A stretch of 64,000 nt of DNA. Origin: Silvimonas terrae (GTDB lineage: Bacteria > Pseudomonadota > Gammaproteobacteria > Burkholderiales > Chitinibacteraceae). The position numbers and the translations under genes were made by a program. This document shows positions 18,497 to 27,187 of the stretch, one piece after another (positions within the stretch are counted from its first letter, which is position 1; each line of letters opens with the position of its first letter). The notes under the pieces are model-generated. The model was not told where the DNA came from, made no database searches, and saw only the letters and a list, made by a program, of their open reading frames with translations. The DNA is taken from contig NZ_JACHHN010000002.1 of NCBI RefSeq assembly GCF_014202765.1, positions 62,001 through 126,000 on the forward strand. Direction: 5' to 3'.

Positions 18497-18904
18497 ATGA
18501 ACGCAGTACAAACCAGCAAATCGCAGAAATGGCAGATGTGGTTGTTGCTGGGGGTGTTTGTCGTGGGAGCGGCGAGCATGATGATTGATGTCGTCGGGCT
18601 CAGCGGTGTCGCCAGCGCTCCAACCCAGGTATTGCAAGCGGGTGCGGCGGTCGAGCCGTCACGCCCGGGCGCCTATGCCTGCGCATTTGCTGATACGGCA
18701 CATAACAGCGTGACATATGTGCAGAACGGCCAGCAAGACAAGTTTCAGGCACTGTTTGAAAGCCGGGAATGCCGCGAACTACCCCAAGATCAGCATTTGC
18801 AGGTGATGGCGGTGGATGGCGGTTACGCCCAGGTCAAAGGGACCGACAGCTACTTTGCCAAGGGCGCATGGGCCCCGCCGGGCATGTTGCAGGCGGAGCG
18901 CTGA
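18497..18904 (+). CDS. Hypothetical membrane-anchored protein
   Basis: A 135-residue protein I do not recognise. It has one N-terminal hydrophobic segment (about residues 13-35, MWLLLGVFVVGAASMMIDVV) that could be a signal anchor, followed by a small polar domain with two cysteines (CAFAD, RECREL) that might form a disulfide if exported. The domain looks beta-rich. It lies 38 bp after the aminotransferase on the same strand and converges on the LysR gene with 5 bp between them. No function can be suggested. Confidence 0.55.
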   Translation: MNAVQTSKSQKWQMWLLLGVFVVGAASMMIDVVGLSGVASAPTQVLQAGAAVEPSRPGAYACAFADTAHNSVTYVQNGQQDKFQALFESRECRELPQDQHLQVMAVDGGYAQVKGTDSYFAKGAWAPPGMLQAER

Positions 18905-18909
18905 CCGCT

Positions 18910-19863
18910 TCAGGCCGGCTGCTCGCAGAGTTCATCGCGTAGCCAGCGCGCGGCGGCGGTGCCGGACGGATGAGGGGGCCACACAATGTGCAACTGCAGA
19001 TTGACCGTTTCCTGCAAGGGCAACATGGTTACGCCCGCAGTGCTCAGGCGCTGGTAGCTTTGCGGCAGCAGTGTAATACCCAGGCCCTGACCGATCAGGG
19101 TGAGGGCACTTAACGGGCTTTGCACCGTGTGCGCCACGCGCGGAATGAACCCTTGCGCCATGCAAATGGTATTGAGAAAGCCCGCGCTGTAGGCCTCATT
19201 CGACCGATGCTGGATGAATTCGGCCTGCGCCAGTTGTTTGAGCGAAACGCGCTCATGCTGCGCCAGTGGATGGTTGCTTGGTAATGCCAGCATGAGTGGT
19301 TCACGCCGTACCAGTTGATGTGACAGCTTGGCCGGTGCGGTGTCCCCGCTGAGATACCAGAAACCCACGTCCAGCTTCCGGGATTGCAGGGCGTTTGTCT
19401 GCTCGGCCGGGCTGAGTTCCTGATAGTTGAAGTGCAGACCGGGCCGACTGGCTGCGATCTCCTGCAATTGCGCAGGCAGGGAGCCGACCAGGGCGGTGGC
19501 GCTCAGGCCCAGGGTGATTTCACCTGACTGCATCTCGTTCACATTGCAGACCTGGGCAATGGAATGGCGCGCGTGGACGAACAGGCTGGATAGCTCATAC
19601 GACAGTTTCTCGCCAGCAGGGGTGAGTAGCACTGCACTACCACGGCGAATAATGAGCGGCGCTCCGATGAGCTCTTCCAGTTCCCGTATTTGCCGGACCA
19701 GCGGCGGTTGCGACATGCGCAATACCACGGCGGCGCGCGCAAAATTGCGCTCGCTGGCTATTGCGTGAAAAGCGTGCAGCAACAAAAGGTTAACCTTGTC
19801 GCTGCCTGCGGGCGGAGAGAACGGCTGCGTCCCTAACAGGGCGGGAAGAATCGGCATATTCAT
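18910..19863 (-). CDS. LysR-family transcriptional regulator
   Basis: A regulator of about 317 residues. The N-terminal helix-turn-helix is LLLHAFHAIASERNFARAA then VVLRMSQPPLVRQIRELEEL, followed by the periplasmic-binding-protein-like effector domain (LGLSATALVGSLPAQLQEI). It resembles BenM/CatR-like LysR proteins, but the effector is unknown. The gene diverges from a DMT-family exporter gene, the usual layout when the regulator controls its neighbour. The start is uncertain: ATGs lie at 19863 and 19857, and neither has a clear ribosome-binding site. Confidence 0.84.
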   Translation of the reverse strand: MNMPILPALLGTQPFSPPAGSDKVNLLLLHAFHAIASERNFARAAVVLRMSQPPLVRQIRELEELIGAPLIIRRGSAVLLTPAGEKLSYELSSLFVHARHSIAQVCNVNEMQSGEITLGLSATALVGSLPAQLQEIAASRPGLHFNYQELSPAEQTNALQSRKLDVGFWYLSGDTAPAKLSHQLVRREPLMLALPSNHPLAQHERVSLKQLAQAEFIQHRSNEAYSAGFLNTICMAQGFIPRVAHTVQSPLSALTLIGQGLGITLLPQSYQRLSTAGVTMLPLQETVNLQLHIVWPPHPSGTAAARWLRDELCEQPA

Positions 19864-20075
19864 GGCAGTGCAATACGGCCAGGGCCGCACTCATCAAAAC
19901 GATACCGTATTGTCAGGACGATAAAGCGTTGATTCCATCGGACAAATCCGTATTTCTCAATAATGGGAATTTTTTTTGACAGCGGATTACGCGCACCGCC
20001 ATTGCGGTAAACCCCCAGCGTTGTGGTTTGGCATCGTGCGGTATGCTGGTGTGGATACGCAAAACGGAGAAACCA

Positions 20076-21020
20076 GTGTTCGCAGGCATTGTGTACGGCG
20101 TCATGGCGGGCGCGCTGTGGGGTGTGATCTTTCTGGTGCCGCGCGTGTTATCCATGTTCAGCGCAACGGAGCTGATGGTGGGGCGCTATGTGGCCTACGG
20201 GCTTGTCTCTCTGCTGTTTTTGCTGCCGGTGGCACGCAAGCTATTGCCACGACTGGGCCGGCGTGACTGGCTTACGCTGCTGTGGCTGAGCATAGCCGGG
20301 AACCTTGTTTACTACCTGATGCTCGCCATCGCGGTGCAACGTGTTGGTGTTGCGGCGACCTCGCTGGTGATCGGGATGCTGCCGGTGTTGGTGACCCTGG
20401 CGGGCAGTGCCGACCATAATGCGGTGCCGCTGCGCAAGCTCATTCTGCCGCTGGGTGCCATTGTGCTGGGTGTGCTGTGCAATGGGGCGGATGTGCTTAC
20501 TGCCAGGTTACCCGTTGGTTATGCCCAAGGCACTGGCGCGCGTTTGCTGGGTTTGCTGGCAGCGGTGGCGGCATTGGTCAGTTGGAGCGCCTATGCGATT
20601 GGCAATGCGCGCTACCTGATACGTCGCAGCGATCTCTCCAGCCATGACTGGTCGTTGCTGATGGGGGTGACCACAGGCGCCCTCGCTTTGCTGACCGGCC
20701 TTGCGGTACTGGGGCCGACCAGCACGCCCGAGGAGGTCGCCCGTCCTTGGGGCGGGTTTGTGCTGGCCATGTTTGCCATTGCCATTGGTGCGTCCATGAT
20801 CGGCACTGGGCTATGGAATGCTGCAACGCGCCGCCTGCCGCTCACGCTGGGCGGGCAAATGATCATCTTCGAGACCGTCTTTGCCTTGCTCTACGCCTTT
20901 ATGTACGAGGCCCGCTTGCCGCGTCCGCTAGAACTGGCGGCCATCCTGCTATTGCTGGGTGGTGTGGCCGGATCGTCATGGGTCCATGCGGTCAGGCATG
21001 CACCCGAGCATCCGGGTTAA
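20076..21020 (+). CDS. EamA/DMT-superfamily transporter
   Basis: A protein of about 314 residues with roughly ten transmembrane helices in two EamA repeats (the first begins IVYGVMAGALWGVIFLVPRV, the second AAVAALVSWSAYAIGNARY). Such proteins export amino acids or other metabolites; the substrate is unknown. I chose GTG at 20076 because GGAGA lies 5 bases upstream; ATG at 20043 is an alternative giving an 11-residue extension. It is divergent from the LysR gene. Confidence 0.82.
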   Translation: MFAGIVYGVMAGALWGVIFLVPRVLSMFSATELMVGRYVAYGLVSLLFLLPVARKLLPRLGRRDWLTLLWLSIAGNLVYYLMLAIAVQRVGVAATSLVIGMLPVLVTLAGSADHNAVPLRKLILPLGAIVLGVLCNGADVLTARLPVGYAQGTGARLLGLLAAVAALVSWSAYAIGNARYLIRRSDLSSHDWSLLMGVTTGALALLTGLAVLGPTSTPEEVARPWGGFVLAMFAIAIGASMIGTGLWNAATRRLPLTLGGQMIIFETVFALLYAFMYEARLPRPLELAAILLLLGGVAGSSWVHAVRHAPEHPG

Positions 21021-21212
21021 GCATCGCCGCCAGGTGACCGTTTGTCCTGCGTTACTTCTTGTGCTGGAAATCCCCAACTTCGCAGAACAATCTACTGCGG
21101 TATTTTTGCAACTCAGAAATAACAATTTGTTCCTTGTCAAAAGTTTGGTTTATCGTCCTGTGCATTGATGCGTGAGCGGATTTCACGTGGTCGTGATGTA
21201 TACGGGGATCGC

Positions 21213-21701
21213 ATGGCAAAACTGGATCAGATTGACCTGGATATTCTGGAAAACCTGCAGCGCGAAGGGCGTATGACCAATGTGGCGCTAGCCAAAAAGG
21301 TTGGCCTTTCCACCACGCCTTGCCTGGAGCGGGTGCGTTCGCTGGAAGAATCCGGCGTGATCAAGGGCTATGCCGCGCAACTGTCTACCGACAAGCTTGG
21401 GTTGGGCTTGATGGTGTTTGTTGAAGTGTCGATGGAGAAAACCTCGGAAGAGGCCTTTGACGAGTTTCGCAAGGCGGTACTGGGGATTCCGGAAATTCTG
21501 GAGTGCTTCATGATTGCCGGTGGATTTGATTATCTGTTGAAAATCCGCGTGCCCGATATGGGCTCTTATCGGTCTTTTCTGGGCAAGGTATTAAGCAGCG
21601 TGCCGGGTATCCGGGTGACGCACAGTTATACGGTAATGGAAGAAGTCAAAGAAACAACGTCGGTTTCTTTGGGCCATCTGGCGCATCGACCGATGGAATA
21701 A
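21213..21701 (+). CDS. Lrp/AsnC-family transcriptional regulator
   Basis: A 162-residue feast/famine regulator. The N-terminal helix-turn-helix begins LDQIDLDILENLQREGRM and continues VALAKKVGLSTTPCLERVR. The RAM ligand-binding domain follows (LGLGLMVFVEVSMEKT, CFMIAGGFDYLLKIRVPD). The ATG at 21213 matches the family N-terminus better than the upstream frame start. Its closeness to livJHMGF suggests, but does not prove, leucine-responsive control of that transporter. The 190 bp upstream is AT-rich and probably holds its promoter. Confidence 0.88.
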   Translation: MAKLDQIDLDILENLQREGRMTNVALAKKVGLSTTPCLERVRSLEESGVIKGYAAQLSTDKLGLGLMVFVEVSMEKTSEEAFDEFRKAVLGIPEILECFMIAGGFDYLLKIRVPDMGSYRSFLGKVLSSVPGIRVTHSYTVMEEVKETTSVSLGHLAHRPME

Positions 21702-21861
21702 TCCAGGCCTGGTTCTGGATTGAATGACCAATGATTATCTGTAATTTCAGATAATGCTTATTTGTTAATCAATATCAATTGTAATTACATATAAAGATCT
21801 GCTTTTTATCCAGGCTAAAACAAAAAGCAGAAACGGACCGGGAAAACCATTTGGTGCAGTA

Positions 21862-22021
21862 CCTCATGGATCATGAGGCACAAGCAGGCGCGTGCCAGCG
21901 GACGCAGATCCGCACGCCTGCTGTTTTCCGGCGACAAAGTCATGCTGTGCTGCGGCCCCTGGTCTCAGCCCGCTCTGCGCATGCCTTTTCGCTGATTCTT
22001 TCTAAGCGGGCTTTTCTTTTT
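21862..22021 (+). promoter_or_regulatory. Structured livJ leader: three hairpins, the last terminator-like
   Basis: Within the 334-bp Lrp-livJ gap there are three successive stem-loops. The first is CCTCATG-GAT-CATGAGG (21862-21878). The second has 5' arm AGCAGGCG (21883-21890) and 3' arm CGCCTGCT (21915-21922), with further inner pairing, then GTTTT. The third pairs AGCCCGCT (21967-21974) with AGCGGGCT (22005-22012) and runs into a T-rich tract ending beside the GGAGG ribosome-binding site of livJ. The preceding 21720-21800 segment is AT-rich, suited to a promoter and Lrp binding. Attenuation or mRNA stabilisation is inferred. Confidence 0.5.
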
Positions 22022-22035
22022 GGAGGCGAGGAATC

Positions 22036-23145
22036 ATGAAAGTGGCATTGAAAAAAAGTATTGTGATTGCAGGCTTGGGTTTGCTGGGCGCACTGGCAGG
22101 GCCGGCATGGGCCGATTATTCGGTAGGTATTGCTGGCCCAATGACGGGCGAATATGCCTCGGCAGGTGCGCAGATTCGGGCCGGTGCTGAAATGGCCGTG
22201 GCCGATATCAATGCCAAAGGCGGCGTATTGGGCCAGAAAATCAAACTGGAAGTCGGCGATGATGCTTGTGATCCCAAGCAAGCCGTTTCCGTTGCCAATG
22301 CCATGGTGAATAAACATATTGTGTTTATGCATGGTCACTGGTGTTCCAGTTCTACCATTCCGGCATCGGATATTTATAACGATGCGCAGATTCCGATGGC
22401 GACCGTGTCGACCAACCCCAAGGTGACCGAGCGCGGCCTGAAGAACATTTTCCGCATCATGGGTCGTGATGACCAGCAAGGTGGTGTGGGGGGCGGTTTC
22501 CTGGCCGAACACTTTGGCAGCAAAAAGATTGCCGTGGTGGATGACAAGAGCGCCTACGGCAAGGGTCTGGCTGATGAAATGGCCAAGGGCATCCAGGGCA
22601 AGGGTGTGAAGCCGGTACTGCGTGAATCCATCACCGCCGGCGAAAAGGATTACTCCGGCCTGATTACCAAACTCAAGGCGGCCGGGGTTGAGGTCGTGGC
22701 CTACGGCGGTTATCACACCGAGGTGGCGCTGATCTTGCGTCAGGCACAGCAGGCAGGTCTGAAATTGACCATCCTGGGCGGCGACACCATGAGCAACAGT
22801 GAGCTGGTGACGGCCGCAGGTGGCGACAATGCCAACAACGTGCTGTTCACCTTTGCGCCGGATTCCCGTCTGGAGCCGGCCGCGGCCGATGTGGTCAAGC
22901 GCTTCCGCGACAAGAAAGTCGAGCCTGATGGCTATGTGCTGTACGCCTATGCGGCCATGCAGTTGTTCCAGCAAGCCGCTGAAAAAGCCAAGAGCGTCAA
23001 ATACGCCGATCTGGACAAGGCGCTCGCCAACGGTTCATTCAATACCGTAGTGGGCACTCTGTCGTTTGATGCCAAGGGCGACCTGAAAGTCCCGGCCTTC
23101 CGCGTCTATCAGTGGAAAGGCAACAAGTACGAGTATTTCAAGTAA
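22036..23145 (+). CDS. livJ: Branched-chain amino-acid ABC transporter, substrate-binding protein
   Basis: A 369-residue periplasmic binding protein of the LivJ/LivK type. A Sec signal peptide occupies about residues 1-27 (ending AGPAWA), and the mature part begins DYSVGIAGPMTGEYASAGAQ, the classical Leu/Ile/Val-binding-protein start. The two-lobe fold is supported by VAVVDDKSAYGKGLADEM and YGGYHTEVALILRQA. It is the first gene of livJHMGF, with GGAGGCGAGG ahead of the ATG. The exact amino-acid preference is not determinable. Confidence 0.94.
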   Translation: MKVALKKSIVIAGLGLLGALAGPAWADYSVGIAGPMTGEYASAGAQIRAGAEMAVADINAKGGVLGQKIKLEVGDDACDPKQAVSVANAMVNKHIVFMHGHWCSSSTIPASDIYNDAQIPMATVSTNPKVTERGLKNIFRIMGRDDQQGGVGGGFLAEHFGSKKIAVVDDKSAYGKGLADEMAKGIQGKGVKPVLRESITAGEKDYSGLITKLKAAGVEVVAYGGYHTEVALILRQAQQAGLKLTILGGDTMSNSELVTAAGGDNANNVLFTFAPDSRLEPAAADVVKRFRDKKVEPDGYVLYAYAAMQLFQQAAEKAKSVKYADLDKALANGSFNTVVGTLSFDAKGDLKVPAFRVYQWKGNKYEYFK

Positions 23146-23148
23146 GGC

Positions 23149-23301
23149 GTGAAGTGTGAGGGGTGAGCTGGAAAACCCTGGCGACGGGAGTCCATGGGTT
23201 TTTCATCTCACTCCAATTTCATCTCACTCCAACGACAGGAACCAGGGGCGGGAAGGGGTGTTGGGGATGGTTTCCCCTCAGCCTCCCTTCTCACACCTCA
23301 C
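23149..23301. repeat. GTGAGGN-type inverted repeat element between livJ and livH
   Basis: The 165-bp spacer begins with GTGTGAGGGGTGAG-type repeats just after the livJ stop and ends with the complement (CTCACACCTCAC) just before the livH ribosome-binding site, so the two ends can pair. It belongs to the same family as the elements in the suc/lpd operon. Here the tandem units are more degenerate. Confidence 0.65.
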
Positions 23302-23310
23302 GGAGTAACC

Positions 23311-24225
23311 ATGGGGCAGTTCATTCAACAGTTGATCAACGGCCTCACGCTGGGTGCGGTCTACGGCTTGATCGCACTGGGTTATACGATGGTGTACGGC
23401 ATCATCGGCATGATCAATTTCGCCCACGGCGATATCTATATGGTCAGCGCGATTATCTCGGTCACCGCGCTGACGCTGATGAGCGCATTTGGCATCAGTT
23501 CCGTGCCGCTGGTATTGGCACTGGTCCTCATCATCGCCATTGCGTTTACCTCTGTGTACGGCTGGGCGGTGGAGCGTACGGCTTACCGGCCCTTGCGCAA
23601 TGCCTCGCGCCTGGCGCCGCTGATTTCTGCCATTGGTATGTCGATTTTTCTGCAAAACATGGTGCAGGTGACACAAGGTGCGCGCGTCAAACCCGTGCCA
23701 ACCCTGATGCCCGGCGGGATAGAACTCTTCACCCATGCCGGCTTTTCGGTGCATCTGGCCTATACGCAAATCATGATTTGCGTGATCACGGTCGTGCTGA
23801 TGGTGGCATTTACCGGGCTGATCACGCGGACTTCGTTCGGGCGGCAGCAGCGCGCCTGTGAGCAAGATCGCACCATGGCGTCCTTGCTGGGTATTGATGT
23901 CGACAAGACCATCTCTTACACCTTCATGCTGGGCGCGGCGCTGGCCGCGGTGGCGGGCGTCATGGTCACCGTTTATTACGGTGTGGTGGATTTCTCGATC
24001 GGGTTTGTCGCCGGGATCAAGGCATTTACTGCCGCAGTACTGGGTGGCGTGGGCTCTTTGCCGGGGGCCATGCTGGGTGGCGTCTTGATCGGGCTGATTG
24101 AATCGTACTGGAGCGCCTATCTCTCGCCGGAATACAAAGACGTGGCGACGTTTGCCATTCTGATCCTGGTGCTCATGTTCCGCCCCAGCGGTTTGCTGGG
24201 CCGTCCTGAAGTGGAGAAAGTCTGA
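23311..24225 (+). CDS. livH: Branched-chain amino-acid ABC transporter permease LivH
   Basis: A 304-residue inner-membrane permease with about eight hydrophobic segments. The start MGQFIQQLINGLTLGAVYGL and the loop GRQQRACEQDRTMASLLGID are hallmarks of LivH. It forms the membrane channel with LivM. The ATG at 23311 follows a GGAG site; the longer upstream frame lies in the repeat element and is rejected. Its TGA overlaps the livM start (TGATG). Confidence 0.95.
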   Translation: MGQFIQQLINGLTLGAVYGLIALGYTMVYGIIGMINFAHGDIYMVSAIISVTALTLMSAFGISSVPLVLALVLIIAIAFTSVYGWAVERTAYRPLRNASRLAPLISAIGMSIFLQNMVQVTQGARVKPVPTLMPGGIELFTHAGFSVHLAYTQIMICVITVVLMVAFTGLITRTSFGRQQRACEQDRTMASLLGIDVDKTISYTFMLGAALAAVAGVMVTVYYGVVDFSIGFVAGIKAFTAAVLGGVGSLPGAMLGGVLIGLIESYWSAYLSPEYKDVATFAILILVLMFRPSGLLGRPEVEKV

Positions 24226-25532
24226 TGAGTGCGCATGCGGCACAACAATCCGCTGGCATGGCGCTGGCGGACAAACTCAAAGACGCGTTGCGCATTGGCC
24301 TGGTGGCCTTGCTGTTGGGTATACCCATGCTGGGTTTGACGACAGTCGATCAGGGCGGCGGTTTGCAGGTGATGACCCGCTGGCCGCTGCTGGCGCAGTT
24401 TGTCGGTGTGGTGTTCTTTGGCCGATTGATATTGCAATGGCTGGTCGGACACTTTCATTTGCGCAAACTGCAGCGGCAACGGGTGGCCGCCAAAACGGCG
24501 GTGGTGCAAGAACGACCGTGGCTTAAATGGCTGGGCGCTGTCGCACTGGCCTTTGCCGTGGCGTTGCCTGTTGCGTTCTCCGGCAACCGTTATGTGATCG
24601 ATATCGCCACTACTGTGCTGATCTACGTCATGTTGGGTTGGGGCCTGAATGTGGTGGTAGGGCTTGCCGGGCTGCTGGACCTGGGCTACGTGGCGTTCTA
24701 CGCCGTCGGCGCTTACAGCTATGGCTTGTTGTCCACCCTGTTTGGCTGGGGCTTCTGGGAAACACTGCCGGTCGCTGGCGGTATGGCCGCCTTGTTTGGC
24801 TTGTTGCTGGGCTGGCCCACCTTGCGTTTGCGCGGTGACTATCTGGCGATTGTGACGCTGGGCTTTGGCGAGATCATCCGCATCATCCTCGTAAACTGGA
24901 CGGATTTCTCGGGTGGCCCTAACGGCATCAATTCCATCCCGCGCCCCAGTTTCTTTGGCCTGGAGTTCAAACCGCCGGGCGACACGCCGACGTTTGCCTC
25001 GTTCTTTCATCTGGAATACTCGGCCGATCACCGTGTGGTGTTCTTGTACTACGTGATTCTGGTGTTGGCACTGCTTACCCATGTGTTCGTTTCACGTTTG
25101 CGCCGACTGCCCGTGGGTATGGCGTGGGAAGCCGTGCGGGAAGACGAACTGGCCTGCAAGGCGCTGGGCATCAATGTCACCGGCGTCAAGCTCTCGGCCT
25201 ATGCCATCGGGGCCATGCTTGGTGGTTTTGCCGGCGTGTTTTTTGCCGCACGGCAGGGGTTTATCTCGCCAGAAAGCTTTGTGTTTTCGGAGTCTGCCAC
25301 CATCCTGGCCATTGTCGTGCTGGGTGGGCGTGGCAGCCAGTTGGGGGTGGTGTTTGCGGCCTTGTTGCTGGTGGTATTGCCGGAGCTTGGGCGTGATTTT
25401 TCGGACTACCGCATGCTGCTGTTTGGCGCCGCCATGGTGTTGATCATGGTGTGGCGTCCGGGCGGCCTTGTGGCCCGCCGTGAACCGACCATCCAGATCG
25501 AAACCGCCGCCGTGCAAGGAGCGACGCCATGA
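24225..25532 (+). CDS. livM: Branched-chain amino-acid ABC transporter permease LivM
   Basis: A 435-residue permease partner of LivH. The first 120 residues hold extra hydrophobic segments, as in long LivM proteins. The core begins YVMLGWGLNVVVGLAGLLDL and includes LRGDYLAIVTLGFGEIIRI. The cytoplasmic coupling loop is GMAWEAVREDELACKALGIN. It shares one base with the livH stop and overlaps livG by four (ATGA), so the transporter genes are translationally coupled. Confidence 0.95.
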   Translation: MSAHAAQQSAGMALADKLKDALRIGLVALLLGIPMLGLTTVDQGGGLQVMTRWPLLAQFVGVVFFGRLILQWLVGHFHLRKLQRQRVAAKTAVVQERPWLKWLGAVALAFAVALPVAFSGNRYVIDIATTVLIYVMLGWGLNVVVGLAGLLDLGYVAFYAVGAYSYGLLSTLFGWGFWETLPVAGGMAALFGLLLGWPTLRLRGDYLAIVTLGFGEIIRIILVNWTDFSGGPNGINSIPRPSFFGLEFKPPGDTPTFASFFHLEYSADHRVVFLYYVILVLALLTHVFVSRLRRLPVGMAWEAVREDELACKALGINVTGVKLSAYAIGAMLGGFAGVFFAARQGFISPESFVFSESATILAIVVLGGRGSQLGVVFAALLLVVLPELGRDFSDYRMLLFGAAMVLIMVWRPGGLVARREPTIQIETAAVQGATP

Positions 25533-26347
25533 TCGATACGCCGCTGCTGGAAGTTAATCATCTGACCATGCGCTTTGGCGGGCTGACCGCGCTGGATGAC
25601 CTGTCGCTGGCGGTGCCGGCCGGCAAGGTGACCTCCATCATCGGGCCCAATGGCGCAGGTAAAACCACCTTCTTCAACTGCCTGACCGGGTTTTACAAAC
25701 CCACGGTGGGCGACGTGGTCATGCACCACCCGCAGCACGGCAAGCTGATACTCAATCACCTGGCGACCCATCGTGTGGCGCGTCATGCCGGAGTGGTCCG
25801 GACCTTCCAGAATATCCGCTTGTTCCCCAGTATGACCGTGCTGGAGAACCTGATGGTGGCGCAGTACAACACCTTGCAGCATGCCTCCCGCTTCTCGCTG
25901 GCGGGCTTGCTGGGTTTGGCCGGGTATCGGCAGGCCAAAGAAGAGGCGCTGGCCAAAGCCACCACCTGGCTGGAGCGCCTGGGGCTGATTGACCGCGCCA
26001 ATGTGGCGGCGGGCAATCTCTCTTACGGGACGCAACGCCGGATCGAAATTGCCCGGGCGCTGTGTGTTGATCCGCTCTTGTTGTGTCTGGATGAGCCCGC
26101 TGCGGGGCTGAACCCGCGCGAGTCGGCAGAACTCAACGAGCTGCTGCTGTATCTGTCGCGTGAGCACGGTAAAGGCATCCTGCTGATCGAGCACGATATG
26201 AATGTGGTGATGCGCGTGTCCGACCAGATTTGCGTGCTGAACTTTGGCCACAAGATTGCCGAAGGAACACCGCAAGAAATCCAGCAAGACCCGAACGTGA
26301 TCAAGGCCTATCTGGGCGAAGAAGAGATCGAAGAGGCCAGCGCATGA
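25529..26347 (+). CDS. livG: Branched-chain amino-acid ABC transporter ATP-binding protein LivG
   Basis: A 272-residue ATPase. Walker A is GPNGAGKTT (about residues 36-44), the signature region LSYGTQRRIEIARAL stands in place of the common LSGGQ, as usual in LivG, and Walker B is LLLCLDEPAAGLN. The LivG-type insertion between Walker A and the signature (GVVRTFQNIRLFPSMTVLENL) is present. It energises uptake with LivF and overlaps it by four bases. Confidence 0.96.
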   Translation: MIDTPLLEVNHLTMRFGGLTALDDLSLAVPAGKVTSIIGPNGAGKTTFFNCLTGFYKPTVGDVVMHHPQHGKLILNHLATHRVARHAGVVRTFQNIRLFPSMTVLENLMVAQYNTLQHASRFSLAGLLGLAGYRQAKEEALAKATTWLERLGLIDRANVAAGNLSYGTQRRIEIARALCVDPLLLCLDEPAAGLNPRESAELNELLLYLSREHGKGILLIEHDMNVVMRVSDQICVLNFGHKIAEGTPQEIQQDPNVIKAYLGEEEIEEASA

Positions 26348-27066
26348 GCATGTTGACAATGACGGGCGTACACGCCCATTACGGTGCCATTCATGCCTTG
26401 CGCGGAGTTGATCTGACGGTAGAGCAGGGCGAGATCGTCACACTGATCGGCGCCAATGGCGCGGGTAAATCGACGTTGATGATGACGCTGTTTGGTCAGC
26501 CCAAAGCGTCTGAAGGCAGCATCCAGTTTCAGGGTCAGAATCTTCTGAAAGTGTCGACGCACCAGATCGCCCGGCAGGGCATTGCCCTGGTGCCGGAAGG
26601 CCGGCGGATTTTCCAGCGCATGACCGTGCTGGAGAACCTGCAAATGGGCAGTAGCTTTGCGGACCCGGTGCATTACCAGGATGATCTGCAACGCATGTAC
26701 CAGATGTTCCCGATTCTGGCGCAGCGCCTGACGCAACGCGCTGGCACGCTTTCCGGGGGCGAGCAACAAATGCTGGCGATTGCCCGCGCGCTGATGAGCC
26801 GCCCGCAATTGCTGCTGCTGGATGAGCCGTCGCTGGGCCTGGCTCCGCTCTATATCCGCCAAGTGTTCCGCATCATCAAGGAACTCAATGAGACGTGGGG
26901 CATGACCATTTTGCTGGTCGAGCAAAACGCGCATCACGCCTTGCGGGTTGCGCATCGGGGCTACGTGCTGCAGCATGGCGCCATTGTGCTGGCGGGAACC
27001 GGCAAGGACTTGCTGGAAAACCCGCAGGTGCGCGCGGCCTATCTGGAAAGCGGGGCGCACGCATAA
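26344..27066 (+). CDS. livF: Branched-chain amino-acid ABC transporter ATP-binding protein LivF
   Basis: A 240-residue ATPase, the last gene of livJHMGF. Walker A is GANGAGKST, the signature is LSGGEQQMLAIARAL and Walker B is LLLLDEPSLGLAP. The segment GIALVPEGRRIFQRMTVLEN is diagnostic for LivF. The ATG at 26344 overlaps the livG stop; the longer frame from 26230 lies inside livG and is rejected. Confidence 0.96.
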   Translation: MSMLTMTGVHAHYGAIHALRGVDLTVEQGEIVTLIGANGAGKSTLMMTLFGQPKASEGSIQFQGQNLLKVSTHQIARQGIALVPEGRRIFQRMTVLENLQMGSSFADPVHYQDDLQRMYQMFPILAQRLTQRAGTLSGGEQQMLAIARALMSRPQLLLLDEPSLGLAPLYIRQVFRIIKELNETWGMTILLVEQNAHHALRVAHRGYVLQHGAIVLAGTGKDLLENPQVRAAYLESGAHA

Positions 27067-27187
27067 GCCCCGATCCAGCCATCAACCATCGATAATCAGT
27101 ATCAAACCCAGCGGCAGGTGTACCTCGATCCTGCCGCGGGCGTTTGTCTGCACTATCGACCTACACTCCCTGACTGATCCCGCACCC

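Noticed and set aside
21851-22039. 62-codon frame overlapping the livJ start as a leader peptide
   Set aside because: It is not enriched in Leu/Ile/Val codons as expected for a control peptide, has a poor start, and covers the hairpins.
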